Source: Adiantum capillus-veneris (Eukaryota; Streptophyta; Polypodiopsida; Polypodiales; Pteridaceae). Taken from it: DNA of 64,000 nucleotides. Below the pieces are notes generated by a model. It was not told the origin of the DNA. It worked only from the letters and a program-made list of their open reading frames with translations, and did not search any database. Both the position numbers and the translations under genes were made by a program. Position 1 is the stretch's first letter. Each line of letters opens with the position of its first letter. This document shows positions 32,411 through 43,900 of the stretch, piece by piece. The stretch spans positions 34,931,125-34,995,124 of the forward strand of contig CM043966.1 in NCBI GenBank assembly GCA_014529385.2, written 5' to 3'.

Positions 32411-34926
32411 TCACCAAGTGAAAAACCCTGTGTAGAACTCTTCCTCAAACGCCAACATATTATGAGATGACAAGAACATGCAGCGGGCGTAGAAGCCATA
32501 GAGGATTTCTTCGGAAGGTTGGCCGCTTAGGTCGTAGCATAGACCCTTATTGCCCTCAAAGAAGGAAATGCATGGTGCTCCTGCTTGCTCTGGCTTGTGA
32601 AAAACTACAATGCATGTGAGCAGCATCCGGAAAATTTTGTAGACCATAGCACACGAAAGATCAGGGAGACTTTTGAAGAATGCCATGACGCCTATTAGGG
32701 TTTTCACCATGTATTCCTCTATTGGCGTTCCCTTTTTTGGAGCTGGCAATCTTGGATAATTCATCCATGTAGGCTGCTTCTTTGTCATTGCCTCATGTGC
32801 TTGCCACGTCCTTACTCTCGGTACAAGACAAAAACTTGGGTCTTTTTGAAGTGCCGTAGGTGCTTGTGTGAACAGAATCAAGTATCTAGGATTCTTGTTC
32901 AGCAAGCTATTTCTCCACTTGGGGTGGGACTTCAACTACGCCTTCTGCTTGCATGTCTTTATATAATTGTTCCTTAACGTGTAGTAGCTCTACCTTGATC
33001 AAGGGATATGCAAGTGATTGTTGATGCCATTGTGCATTAATTTGGTTGGGAGTGAGTTGAGTAACATTGACTGAATGGAGAACTCTCAACTCCCAATCCA
33101 TCACTGCTTTCCATTGCTCATCCTTCTCCTAGACAACCTTCTCCTTAAGTGTATCTTCTTTATCTTTTGATAGCTGGACCATTGGCACTTCATTGGCTTC
33201 TATTAATGGTACCTGAAAGTCATCTTCTTTGCCTAGCCCTTCTGCGGGTTGTGTTTCCATCTCAGTGAAAGAGACCGAGGGAATATCAATGTGGGGTTGT
33301 TCTGATATACCTGCTTCTTCCTGCATCTCTTGCTATCTATCTTGTAGTAGTTGATTAACTCTTTTGAGATTTGCTATCTCCTTGAGTAGCTCTTCTTCTC
33401 TTTGTACCCACATTAATGCAAGGTCTCTGCATTGTGACTGCTCTAGATTTAGCTCTAGCTCAAGATCTTTATTCTTTTTCTCCAGTGTTTTATACACTTT
33501 GTCTGTACCTTTGATCAAGGCAACTGCAGGCTTTTCCCTTATCTGTTGCAAGAAGTTTGCCTCATTGTTGATCCTCTTCTCTGAATATTGAAATGAAGCA
33601 TTTGCTATGTCTAGCTGTACTTGAATCTTTTGAGGTGACAAAGTTGTAGTTAAGAGTTCATTCTGGTAACCTCTGTTAGTTGTTCGTCTTTTGTTTTACA
33701 AGAATCTGTTAACTTCGTGAGAAGCTCACCTAGCTCTTCCATTTCCTTTTGTTGCTTTTCTCTATCCAGGTAGTGTTGTTCAACTTCAGCTTTCAACTCT
33801 TGGGTTTGTCTTTGTAGATCGGTGATAACATTCATCCTTTCCTCAAGTTCTCCTTGTAGAGCATCTATCACCATCTCCAACTCTCTAGCCTTAGCACTGC
33901 GGCTAAGTGTTGTTGATCGCATTTTCTCTATCATCTCCTGCATCTGATTTGCATATTCATTTACTTGGAGAATCACTTCATCATTTGTTTGCCAGTCTTC
34001 AGTTTTTGTGAGCTACCTAGATGTTTCAACAATCTCTTGTGGCTCCTTTGGTGGGGCTGTGGTGGCGGCTGTTTGTGGTAACGGTCGGGTTTGTTTCTCC
34101 CCTTGTGGTTGTGTGGTTGCTTTGATTGTTTCCAGCTGGGTGGTGGTGGACGGTGTGGCCTCTGTTTCTTGTGCCTTTGGTTGTTCAAAACTTGTTGCCT
34201 CCTTTGGTTCAGGACTTGATTCTCTTTTTGGTTCTTGCTCTTTTGCTTTGCCTTGCTCGGAAGTAGTTGCTGCATGTTCATATCCTGCTGTCTCTTGTGG
34301 TTCAGGGTCCTTTTCATTGGTTTGCTTGCCCTATGTGGGTCTATCTGTCGGTGATGATGAAGGGCTTGGCATGGGGTGGTCGTGTTGTTCTGTAGCAAGT
34401 GACGATGGTCTAAGAGACATCTCACTTTGTTCATGATGGACCTCACTTTGTTGTGTCGCTTCATCTTGTCTTTCTTGCTCGATCGCATATTCTCTAGCTT
34501 TTCTCTCAGCTTCTTGAGTTTCTTTTAACTTTAGTGCTTCCGCTTCCAAGTACATTCTTTCCAAAAAATATGTGGGGTCTTCTGCTTCTTTCCTTGCAGG
34601 GTTATTTGTTCTCGGCCCCTTTAACTCTTTTGGTACCCACTTTCTAGGGTCCTCACTTGCAGCTTGGCGGCTTATTTCGTAGGTTTCTTTTTCCCTTTCA
34701 AACCTCACCTTTTTTTGCTGAGGCTCTTCTTGATGTGCGGCCACTGCTTTTCTTTTCATCTCTTCAATGCGGGCTCTTCTTTCCCCATTGTCTGAGATTT
34801 CGCATCTTGCCCTATTTCTTTGTACCCTTAAGTGTGGATAGCTTTCGCATCTTGCCCTTTAGTGTGGATAGTGTTAAGTATGGAGCCTGATTTACCCTTG
34901 TAATTTTCTGTGGTAAAAGCGCACAT
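32411..34926 (-). CDS. Gypsy-2 downstream ORF, main part: charged, Gln-rich and coiled-coil protein, function unknown
   Basis: Coding-like sequence runs downward from 34926 to the TAG at 32411. In order: RARIEEMKRKAVAAHQEE and an Arg/Lys/Glu/Gln-rich region (34760-34330), a Pro/Gln-rich low-complexity zone in a shifted frame (34480-33980), a heptad-rich coiled coil (33976-33340; MQEMIEKMR, LQGELEERMNVITDLQ, LEKKNKDLELELNLEQ), an acidic linker, and a C-terminal globular part (32935-32411; TPIEEYMVKTLIGVMAFFKSL, HKPEQAGAPCISFFEG). No transmembrane or Cys-rich envelope features are visible. Several frameshifts and stops interrupt it. The position is where some plant Gypsy elements carry an env-like gene, but the content does not look like an envelope. 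Confidence 0.55.
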
Positions 34927-35629
34927 TTGTAAGGCCCCCATTATGAGGAGAAGCCATCGTGCGTGAAGGAAAATCACTCACCGAAAACCAAAATTTTCAT
35001 GGACAAGAATCAGGGGCAACTTTAGAGGCCTCGGGGGCGGCTCCGCATCCGAGACTTTTTTTCGCTGGAATATTCCTTTTCGCCGGAATATTATGGCCGG
35101 ACGGCGGCCGGAAAGTGGTTGAAAAACAACCGGTCGGTTGGCCGGTGGTTGGAAGCCAATGGCCGGTGGCCGGTGGCCGAATTCAAAAGTGGACTTGTCT
35201 TCTCAAGGGCGGCCACACATGGGCAGATTGAAGGGTCCGATTTGGACTTATTCGCACAAGGGCGGCTACACATGGCTGTCTCTCATAAGAGAGGGCAGCC
35301 CTTTTGGCCTATAAAAGGAGTCCATTTCTACACACATTTCATAGTGTGAAGTTGATGCAACAAGGTGAGTGTAAGGTGGTGAGAGTGAAGCAAGGCGGGA
35401 GCTCTATCAAGGGTTTAATCCCTTTGTAAAATAATTCTTCTTTTGAAGTGCTAAAGCCATTGAGTGGCTGCTTTCTCGTGGACATAGCCCTCATTGGGTG
35501 AACCACGTATATCGTGTGTACTCTCTCTCTCTCTCTCTACTCTATAATCTCGTGTATGTAAATCTGTCTCTCTCCATTAAGTAATCTGCTCAATTATCTA
35601 TTTAGCTACGTCTTATTTTCTAACAGATA
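34927..35629 (+). mobile_element. Solo-LTR-like insertion of 703 bp inside the Gypsy-2 downstream ORF
   Basis: GCACAT is repeated exactly on both sides (34921-34926, 35630-35635) and the minus-strand coding-like sequence is interrupted only here. Within it a strong TATA box CCTATAAAAGG (35309-35319) is followed by leader-like sequence and a CT run, as in an LTR. The ends are TTGTAAGGCC and CTAACAGATA; a TGTAAGG start and TAACA end lie one and four bases inside, so the exact borders and duplication length are uncertain. Confidence 0.6.
35309..35319 (+). promoter_or_regulatory. TATA box of the solo LTR
   Basis: CCTATAAAAGG preceded by GC-rich sequence and followed about 30 bases later by CACATTTCATAGTGTG. 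Confidence 0.6.
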
Positions 35630-35635
35630 GCACAT

Positions 35636-36260
35636 ATTGTGCGTGATCGATGGGTTGCCTGGTTGTCAACTTTAACATGTGTAGATGTAGTCATAGCTTC
35701 ACGATTGGGTGTTGTGTACCTTGGCGGTCTCTTTTCTAGAAAGTGGAAGTGTTGATGATATAATCGTGCTGGTTCTTCCACTTGCTTCTAGATGAGATCA
35801 GCAAAGGTTGCCATAGCGGTTTTCTTGGTGAAGGTACCTGCTGTCTTTCTGTCTCTAGCCCTCATGGTCATCCCTTCTATTTCTTTTGTAATTACCACTT
35901 CTACCTTGTGCCCTTGTTGGTCAGTAATTTGGGCTGTTCCATCTTCTTTTATTGTAAACAAAATCTCATAGGCTTTCTAAAAATCTACACCACATGGCTC
36001 TTGTTCGTAGAATTCTCTAAGTCCAAGCCTTCTGTTAGCTTCTTTTGTTTTAGGCTTTGCCGCAACATCATAGACCTCTTTTGGCAGAAGCTATAGTTCT
36101 ACATGATGTCCTTCTTAACTTTTAAATTTACCTGTGAAAACGACAGATAGGTTGCTATGGCTGTGTTCACTGAAATGGGGCCCAATTGGTATGGTGGCAA
36201 CTCTTGCAGCTTCTCCTTTTGAGAGACCTTCTTCTTGGTCTTTTTCGCAACTTGCATGGC
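35636..36260 (-). CDS. Gypsy-2 downstream ORF, N-terminal part
   Basis: From ATG at 36258-36260 the minus strand reads MQVAKKTKKKVSQKEKLQEL, then PPYQLGPISVNTAIATYLS, a region containing KVEVVITKEIEGMT and ARLYHQHFHFLEKRPPRY, and NREAMTTSTHVKVDNQ, reaching the nested insertion at 35635. Frame changes and stops are present. With the part at 32411-34926 the ORF would have had about 1000 codons. The Lys-rich start could be a nuclear or nucleic-acid-binding segment; I know of no matching family. Confidence 0.45.
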
Positions 36261-38464
36261 TCCTGTTAAGTGAATAGAGTGCCAAAGTTAGAAATTTTCT
36301 GCAAATTCACTCTAAAATGCCCTTCAGTCTAAATTGCTGACAAATTCAATCCAATTTGCTTCAAATCAACTTTTGAACATGCATAGATGCATAAAAACAT
36401 GTAAAAATCAAAATCATAAAGTCTAGGCAAAAATTTGCAACAAAAGTAAATAATCGCAATTATTTATTGCTGATGAATTTTTTCAACTTTTTGCAATTTT
36501 AGCATCATGGGCTTGAAATAGACATTAATTGGATACTCTGAGTGAAGTGTGGGCTCTTTTGAGTGCACAGGGTGAGAATGGTGCCAGATTTAGGCTTTTC
36601 TTCTCTGAAACAGTAGATATAAAGGAATTTTGAGATTTTGAGCTCCAAATTTGTTCAAACTTGGTCAGTGGGCTTCGGACATCATGTGCTTTGGTCCCAT
36701 GAAGGCAAAGTTGCAATTTTTCCCATCTTGGCAAAAAAGTAAATAATCGCAAATATTAACTTTTTCATCAGAATGAACATTTTTTGGTGCAAATTGGTTG
36801 TAGGCATGATGTAGACCCTATGTATGTGATATGAGATGATTTGGATCAAAAAATGTGACTCATAACTCAGAAATTGGTTTGAAAAAACTTCTTTGCGTTT
36901 TTTGAAAATTTTATAAGTTATCATTGATCAATTTGGCTCATACTTAAAATTTGACATGTAATAGGTGTGCACAAGTGATAGGTGAGATGATGGTACCATT
37001 TTCAATCCAAAATATTACAAAAGTAAATAATCACGATTATTAACAGCAGTCAACTTTTTCTTGCAAAACTTAAGAATTTTGACCTAAACATATTATATAC
37101 ACCTTAAACAATTCCTAAATTGAATTTGGTAAAGTTTTGTGTTGTTGGCATTGCTTCATGCTTTGTTGACTCTAAAATCATTGATTTTTGTGACTACATG
37201 GCCTGTAGAGTTAATTAGTCACTTTTGAGGCTATGGACTTGTCCACTACATAGTCCTGAAGCAACTCTTCCAATTTTTGGCCCATTTGGAGTCAGTTTGA
37301 CCTCGTATGTCAAATTTGACGCTTTGTAGCCTTTGACCTGTTTTCTCCTTTCCGAGGACTTGGCTTGATTGATTTTCAAAAAACTAACCATATACATTGT
37401 GTATAGACCGAGTCTATTATCTGTCTGTGGAGTCAGAATCCAATTCTGTCATCTGCCAAAAACCTAGCTTTTCTACTTGGGGCCCGCTCGACCCCTGCCG
37501 AATGGTCAATTGCTAATATAGAAGTGTTCTATCATCTACAGGCATGCTACAATTCAAGTCTCGCATGATTTGGTTGAGCTGACAACCCGCTATGGTCAAT
37601 TTTTTGTCGTAGGTCTTCGTGCACCGCTCGGATTCTAGGGTTTTTTCCTGGGGTTTAGACTAGCTACCGGCCATACAAAATGGATCATTGATAGGTATAG
37701 AACTCATCCCTCATGTCTTGTGTGAGATGGCGTTGTAAACAGGCGACTGAGGACTCCAGAAAATGCGCGCGAAGAAGGTTGAAAAGCTCTCTCTCCCAAG
37801 GTGACAAGTGGAAATGAGGTGATTTTAGCTTACCTTGGGTATCTATATTTGGACTTCCCGAACCATTTTTTCCAAATTCCCCTGTTAGTCCTACTAGGCC
37901 GTAAAATCTATGTTAGACTCAAAAATTTTCCCAATCGGATTCTTGTAGCTCATTCTGCAAGAATTTTGCAAAAGTAAGTATGGCCACCTAATTTAGGCTT
38001 TCTGCTTCCATCTGCTGATTTGATTGAAATTTTTTGTGTCTCTGTGCCTTGTCCATTTGATCATGAGCTTGTCCTTCAGTTTTTCCAATCTGAGCTCATT
38101 TGCTATTTATTATTAAATTTTTGACCTGTTTATTGAAAAAATCAAAGAGAATAACAAAATGCGCTAAAAATGCAAAGTGAATATCCAATAGTTAAGAAAA
38201 TCCATCGCAAAACACAACTTTATTGCTTTTTGTTGGATTTCTTTATTTTTAAGTCCCAATATAAAAAATGATAAAAATTAACCAAAAAGGACTAATTTTT
38301 GATGATTTTCTCATAAATATATACTATTTACACTCATCGAGGAGATGTTATCAGTTAAATTTCCCCTGTTGATGATTTATAAGGGAATTATTAGGTAATT
38401 TTGTAAAAAATCACACGTTAACATCAAACTTTTTTCTCTCTCTTCAAACATTGCCCTTAATTAC
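36261..38464. other. Gypsy-2 non-coding region with three palindromic motifs
   Basis: No gene seen. AGTAAATAATC-type palindromes are centred at about 36456, 36749 and 37033, spaced 293 and 284 bp. The intervening sequence is AT-rich and only weakly similar between units. Confidence 0.7.
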
Positions 38465-39640
38465 TTAGTTCCCTTCCACCCCTCCTAGATGGCGTACTCT
38501 AGGACGACTGTGGGTATGGGTTGAACAATTGTGTCTATGCATATCCTTGGTTGAATCTACCATATTTTGAATAGTAATGCAACTAAAACCATTATGGTGT
38601 GCATGAGTTGGGCCTTGAGTAATTAACTCAAGGGTTTCTGATGTCGAGGTTTTTTGATGCTGTCTTCCAAAGAGCAAATCTTGTAGCTTGTGTGCTCTTT
38701 GCTTGATTGTACCATCAAGATGCTTTAGCACGCTGATTTCTTGAACTGTTGGTATCAATAATGATTGTTGTCAAGCTTTTACCCGTCATTGATATCTTGC
38801 TTTGTTTTGGTCAGAATGGTGTGGTGGAGTTTTTTGAGACTTAACTTTGCATTGCTTGATCGGTTTTACAGTTTGCGAAGAAGATAAATGCTCCGTTTTC
38901 TTGCAAATCCATTTTGTGTTAGGTTCCTTGCTTGGAGATGCTCTTCCTTGTGTTTTGAACCTTGGAATTGTCTTTGGTACTGTGGATGATGTTTCGAGCA
39001 CCCAAATTTGATGTGGCTTGTCCTTAAGCTGTGCTTTTGGTACCCAAATTTTCCCGACTCCTTGCATGCTACTTGTATCATTTACTTGTGGATAAGATGG
39101 AGAAGATTGATTTCTTTGTGGTTTGCTCTGCTGATAACCTCTTTTCCATTCCTCTTGGCTTGGTGCAATTGGAACAATGAGTTGTCCACCTTTAGGTGAT
39201 AGCTTGAGCTCATTGGTATCCCAATCTGGTACAGCTTTGTAAGTTCGCATCCATGGGATTCCAAGAATCATTGTCTCATTCATGTGTCCATTTGGTAAGC
39301 ATACAAATTGATGAGGGCAAGAACATCCATGTACTATCACATTCAAGTTGACTACTCCCAATGTTGGTGTTGGGTTCTTGTTGCATCCTTTGATAGTCAC
39401 TATTGCTACTGTTAAAACTTGACTCGTGGCTTTCTTGTAGGTGGAATAATTGACTGCATTTACTTGATCTCCTGTGTTGACCAATGCATTTGTGCTATGA
39501 TTGTGCAGTTGTAATTTGATGCGATGGTCAATTCCATCTAACCATTTATCGTGTGTTGACACTGCATCTTTCTGTAATTCCCATTGTCGGTCATCTATTT
39601 CCAGAGTGTTAATGGGATTAGGTATTTGTTGAGTTTTGAG
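38465..39640 (-). CDS. Gypsy-2 pol C-terminal extension with a retropepsin-like domain
   Basis: It continues in the same direction from the integrase C-terminus. The stretch IDHRIKLQLHNHSTNALVNTG, then NAVNYSTYKK, a beta-rich region (VTIKGCNKNPTPTLGVVNLNV, CPHQFVCLPNG) and ETMILGIPWMRTYKAVPDWD follow the plan of a retroviral-type aspartic protease: hydrophobic-D/N-T-G motif, flap-like strands, then ILG-x-PW. The catalytic Asp is Asn here. A Lys/Gln/Ser/Pro-rich tail follows to the stop at 38465. The element already has a protease ahead of reverse transcriptase, so this is an extra domain. A degenerate, non-catalytic role is possible. Confidence 0.55.
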
Positions 39641-41110
39641 AGCAGCTTTCCTTTTGAGTACCCAAAGTCAAGCTTCTTCTTGGGCTTCATCAATAACCTG
39701 CTATAGTTTTATCTTTCTTTGCTTAGTTGCATGCATCCTTCCTAGCAATTCATTGGTTAGTGGAAAATTGTACTTCTTTAACAGACATCCACTAATCGAA
39801 TTGGCTATTGGTTCACCATCTAGGGTGGACAACTTAACTGCTACACTTGGAGATACACCTTCAATGATAAACGGTCCGTTTCCCTTTTTCTTAAACTTGG
39901 GAATGTGTTGCTTAAGGGAATAGACTAAAACTAAGTTCCCTTTTTTGAAGATTTTTGTAATTAGATGGGAATCAAAAAACTATTTTTGTTCTCGCTTTTG
40001 TGCATAGATGTGAGCTACAGCAGTTAGCCTTTTCTCATCTAGCTTTTCTAAATCTTCCAGTCTCTCTGACAATTCATGTCCAGTCCACTCAAGATCCTTA
40101 GCTACCCTTAGTGTCGGCAATAAAATATCTATTGGAAGTATGGCATCAAGACCATAAACAAGGTTAAAGGGTGTAGCATTTAAGGCTATTTTAAATGAAA
40201 CTCGATAAGCGCCATAGAGCTACATGGGGATTCATTTCCCAATTTGTCCTTCCTGAACTAACCACTTTAGTCAACACCGAGCTAAGAATTTTATTCGTAT
40301 GCTCAGCTTGTCCATTTTCTTGTGAATGATAGAGAGCTGATTTGTTATGGATGACCATAAGTTCATTAAGCAGATACTCAATCATCTCATTAAGCAAATG
40401 AGTTCCCCTATAGTCCATATCCTGTGAACACATATTCATATAAGAATGTGGCAGTGGTTATGGCATCATTCTTTTGAGTTGGTTTAGCCTCAGCCTACTT
40501 GGTCAAATAGTCCGTAGCTAAAATGATATATTGAGCTTGGGCTCTATAAGCAAGTGGCTGTATTGGCCAAAATCTATACCCCATTTTGCGAAAGCTCTAG
40601 TCCCCCATCATTGGTCTTAAGGACATGCTATCTACACGGATTGGAAATTTTGCTCGTTGACATGCATCACACCTTCGAACATATTCCTTGGCATCTGCAA
40701 AGAGTGTTGGACACCATATGCCTACCATTAAGATTGCTCTTGCGGTGGTCTCACTAGAAAAGTGACCTCCAGCTAATCCAGCATGTGCTTGTTCAATCAT
40801 GGAAATATATTCATATTCATTTGCACAAAGATGCAGATGTTGATCCTTACATCTCTGATACAATTGGTTTCCAATAAGAGCATTATCTCTTGCTTCAGTT
40901 TCAATTGCTCTTTGACGGTGTTTACTCATATCCTTAGGAAATGTTCGGCTCGATAAGTAAGTAACTATATAGTTACTCCACTTAGGAATAGATGACATTT
41001 GGAACGATGTTACATGAGGTATGGGTGTTTTTTTATTACATTGAGGACAATCTTTCACAAAATAATGAACATCCCTCCTCATAGTTGGCTAAAATACTCT
41101 CAAGATCCTT
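39641..41110 (-). pseudogene. Gypsy-2 integrase
   Basis: YISMIEQAHAGLAGGHFSSET and YVRRCDACQRAKFP form the HHCC zinc site. YIILATDYLTK (about 40520) holds the first catalytic Asp, MDYRGTHLLNEMIEYLL the second, and YHSQENGQAEHTNKILSSVL the Glu. After frameshifts, GLDAILPIDILLPTLRVAKD and the C-terminal KKGNGPFIIEGVSPSVAVKLS/LDGEPIANS module follow. Frame changes occur near 40200 and 40440-40480 with several stops. An N-terminal tether (SSIPKWSNYIVTYLSSRTFP) precedes the zinc site. Confidence 0.88.
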
Positions 41111-41944
41111 TACATAGTTTGGTCTTCCGCAAAGTGAAGTCCTTTTATGGTAACATGTGCTTGACTTAGGTATTAGGTTTTCTCCTCAGGATTAATGCAC
41201 AATAGCAATATTCCATCTTGATTTCTTTTGTATATCCTCCCAGCTAGTAATTGATACATAGCCAATTGCTCAATTAATCCGATTGTAAGAGAAAGTGATA
41301 TATGCAAATCCACTTGAGATATGGTCATCAATGATACCATATTTTTTGACAATCAAGGTATCATTTCTACGGAGAACAATCCTTGACAAATGATCTGCTC
41401 TTTGATGAGTGGTGCCCTTTTTTACAACTACAGTGAAATCAAATTCCTGAAGAATGATGAACCATCTCACTATTCTTCCTGTGTTGCATGGCTTGTTGAC
41501 CAAGTACAATAAGGCTTGGTGATCCACAATGAATACAAATTTGTTTGCTGATAGGTAATGTCTATACTTTTTTACAACATAGATCATTCCTAATCCTTCC
41601 CTTTTGGTGGTGGTATAATTCTTTTCCGCCATGTTCAATTGTCGGCTAGCATAAGAATTAAGAAAACCAATTTTCCCATCTCTTCGTTGAGCTAGTATAC
41701 ATCTGATGGAAAAATTGGAAGCATCTCCATGTATGTGGAATATATTATTTCCAATCTGGTGCTTTCAATATTGGGGCTAAAGTAAGAGCTTGCTTAAATG
41801 TCATGAAGGATCTTCACACTCATCAGTCCATTCAAAGTGTGTAATCAAGCTATACATGGGTTTTTCAATTATAGCGTACATGTAAATGAACCGTCTGTAA
41901 TATCCACAATGTCCCATGAAGGCTTGAACCCCCTTGACTGTTGT
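41111..41944 (-). pseudogene. Gypsy-2 RNase H
   Basis: MAEKNYTTTKREGLGMIYVV, KKYRHYLSANKFVFIVDHQAL and VKKGTTHQRADHLSRI are the conserved RNase H and tether motifs. The upstream part, including the first Asp, lies in broken frames around 41650-41940 (HGDASNFSIRC-like, read from the minus strand). The frame closes near 41270 with a gap to integrase. Confidence 0.8.
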
Positions 41945-42709
41945 CTATCTAGGAAAATCATCAATAACATGAATTTTATCCATATTAGTAGCTATGCCAT
42001 TCTTAGACACTATATGTCCAAGAATTTTTCCTTGTCTACCCATGAATGTGCACTTTTCAGGATTTAAGAAAATCCTATAAAGTCTACATTTTTCGAATAC
42101 CTTTTTGAGGTGTTCAAAATGATCAGCCCGGATTAACAATTGTACGCATAGATCATCCATATATATTTCCAAGAAATTCCTAAGATATTCTTTAAAAGCA
42201 TGGCTCATCAATCTTTGAAAGGTGGTTGGATCATTAGTTAATCCAAATGGCATAACTTGATAGGCAAAAATACCCAATTCCGTTGCAAAGGTAGTTTTAT
42301 GCTGATCTTTTGGATCAACCAAAAGTTGATTGTATCCCGAAAATCCATCTAAAAAGCTGTAAGCTTCTTTTCCTGCAACTCGTTCTAAAACATGCTCAGT
42401 GATTGAAAGAGGAAAGTTGTCTCTAATGGTAGCTGCATTCACTTTCTTGAGGTTGACACACACTCGTAATTTTCCATTTTTCTTGGGTACTACCACAATT
42501 GGAAACACCCAATCTGTGTGTTCAATTTCATAAATGAATTTGGTCTCCAATATCTTCTTTGATCTTCCTAAAAAAGTTTTCATTATATGTGTATGGACTT
42601 TGTCTCTTGGTTTCGCACTGTCTCTCATGGGTATGGTATATTGACAGATTTCTGGATCAACCTTGAGATCCTTATAAGACCAAGCAAAGATATCTTGGTA
42701 TTCCTTCAA
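41945..42709 (-). CDS. Gypsy-2 reverse transcriptase
   Basis: A continuous frame has YQDIFAWSYKDLKVDPEICQY, the nucleotide-binding lead WVFPIVVVPKKNGKLRVCVN, NFPLSITEHVLERVAGKEAYS, LDGFSGYNQLLVDPKDQHKT, VMPFGLTNDPTTFQRLM and the catalytic YMDDL (about 42150), then the thumb CTFMGRQGKILGHIVS. All three catalytic Asp positions are present. It is one of the least damaged parts of the element. It would copy the element RNA in the virus-like particle. Confidence 0.92.
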   Translation of the reverse strand: MKEYQDIFAWSYKDLKVDPEICQYTIPMRDSAKPRDKVHTHIMKTFLGRSKKILETKFIYEIEHTDWVFPIVVVPKKNGKLRVCVNLKKVNAATIRDNFPLSITEHVLERVAGKEAYSFLDGFSGYNQLLVDPKDQHKTTFATELGIFAYQVMPFGLTNDPTTFQRLMSHAFKEYLRNFLEIYMDDLCVQLLIRADHFEHLKKVFEKCRLYRIFLNPEKCTFMGRQGKILGHIVSKNGIATNMDKIHVIDDFPR

Positions 42710-42730
42710 TAAGCTTAATAAAAGCTCTTC

Positions 42731-43900
42731 TTATTCTTCTGTAAGGTCATTTGTAATGTAGGCTGGTTTAGGCTCTTCTCCTGGTTCCGCTAGTTCTATC
42801 TTTTTTGTGTTTTTAGGCTCCTCGTAGGACTTGCCCTGTTTTTGTAGTTCTCTCACAGATTGTTCGACTATGATTTTCTGTTGGATAGTATATTTCTTGT
42901 AATGGGATGGAACACTCATTACATCTTTACCATCCTCTTCAGTGGTTTCCATTTTAGTCGTATATATCTCCTTTAGAGCTTTTTTCAACTCTTGATATTT
43001 CTTTTTTCGTTCAACTCGTGTCATGGTTGAATCCTTGTATTGGTTCTTAGGTTTTTCTTGAGTTTCCTTTCTTGTTTTTCTCACTGTTTTTGTCATTTCA
43101 TGTTCTTCATTTAAAGGATATCTACCAGTGATTTTTTCCTTGACACAATCATGTGCATCTATCTCCATCAGGAATTGTGTTCTACTGGAGACCAATGACA
43201 TAGATCTAGCTTTCAAGTTTCTCGTGTCTCTTTTTCATCTATACCATTTTTGTCTTCTCAATTTCTGGTTTGGAAAGTCAAAAAACTTTTCCTCCCCTCT
43301 TTTCATTAGTTTAGCTCTCACATGTTCTTTTTCCGACCCCAAATCATCTGAGGTAGCTGAATGTTCTTCTAACTCATATGTTGCATCATAGTAGAGGTCT
43401 AAAAAGACTTGTTGAGCTTTCATCAAGTCCCTGAATTCATGAATTTTGTCTTCAATGTGAAGGGTTGAGATCATTTGTATGGGAATTATGTCATAGCCGT
43501 CCTCATTGCAAAATTGAGTAGGCATAGACGTGTTTACACATACATCCATTGTTGCTAAGATTTGAGTCCACTCAAATGGTTCAAAAAAATGCTCTGGAAA
43601 GGGTTCAGGTACATAGGCTTCGTCTGTGAAATCCCTTTCTAAGATACATTCTTCTCGTTTTAAGCTCCCGTTTTTTGAAGCTCCGCACATCCAAATAGGA
43701 GTGCCTTTGTTCAACCATGATGGAATCTTGGTCTCAGCCGAAGAGACTGAATCAAATTCTTGTATGGGTGTTTTCATGACATCTCTATAAGTGTGATCTT
43801 TTAGATTAACTCTTGTTATTGATCCCACCTGCTTCAATTACAGATAATTGTTTTCCCAATCTTGAATGAGTTGTATTTGTCGCATGAAAGGTCTTCCCAA
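42731..43900 (-). pseudogene. Gypsy-2 protease-RT linker
   Basis: Two open pieces (43837-43235 and 43216-42731) connect the protease to the reverse transcriptase: IILGRPFMRQIQLIQDW just upstream, then KQVGSITRVNLKDHTYRDV, acidic stretches (FPEHFFEPFEW) and a highly charged Lys/Glu region ending ELAEPGEEPKPAYITNDLTEE. A frameshift near 43225 separates them. Linkers of this kind are usual in large plant Gypsy polyproteins and have no catalytic motif. Confidence 0.75.

Noticed and set aside
34008-34436. Plus-strand frame of 142 codons, Ser/Cys/Val rich
   Set aside because: It is the antisense of the Gln/Pro-rich part of the Gypsy-2 downstream ORF; composition follows from that.
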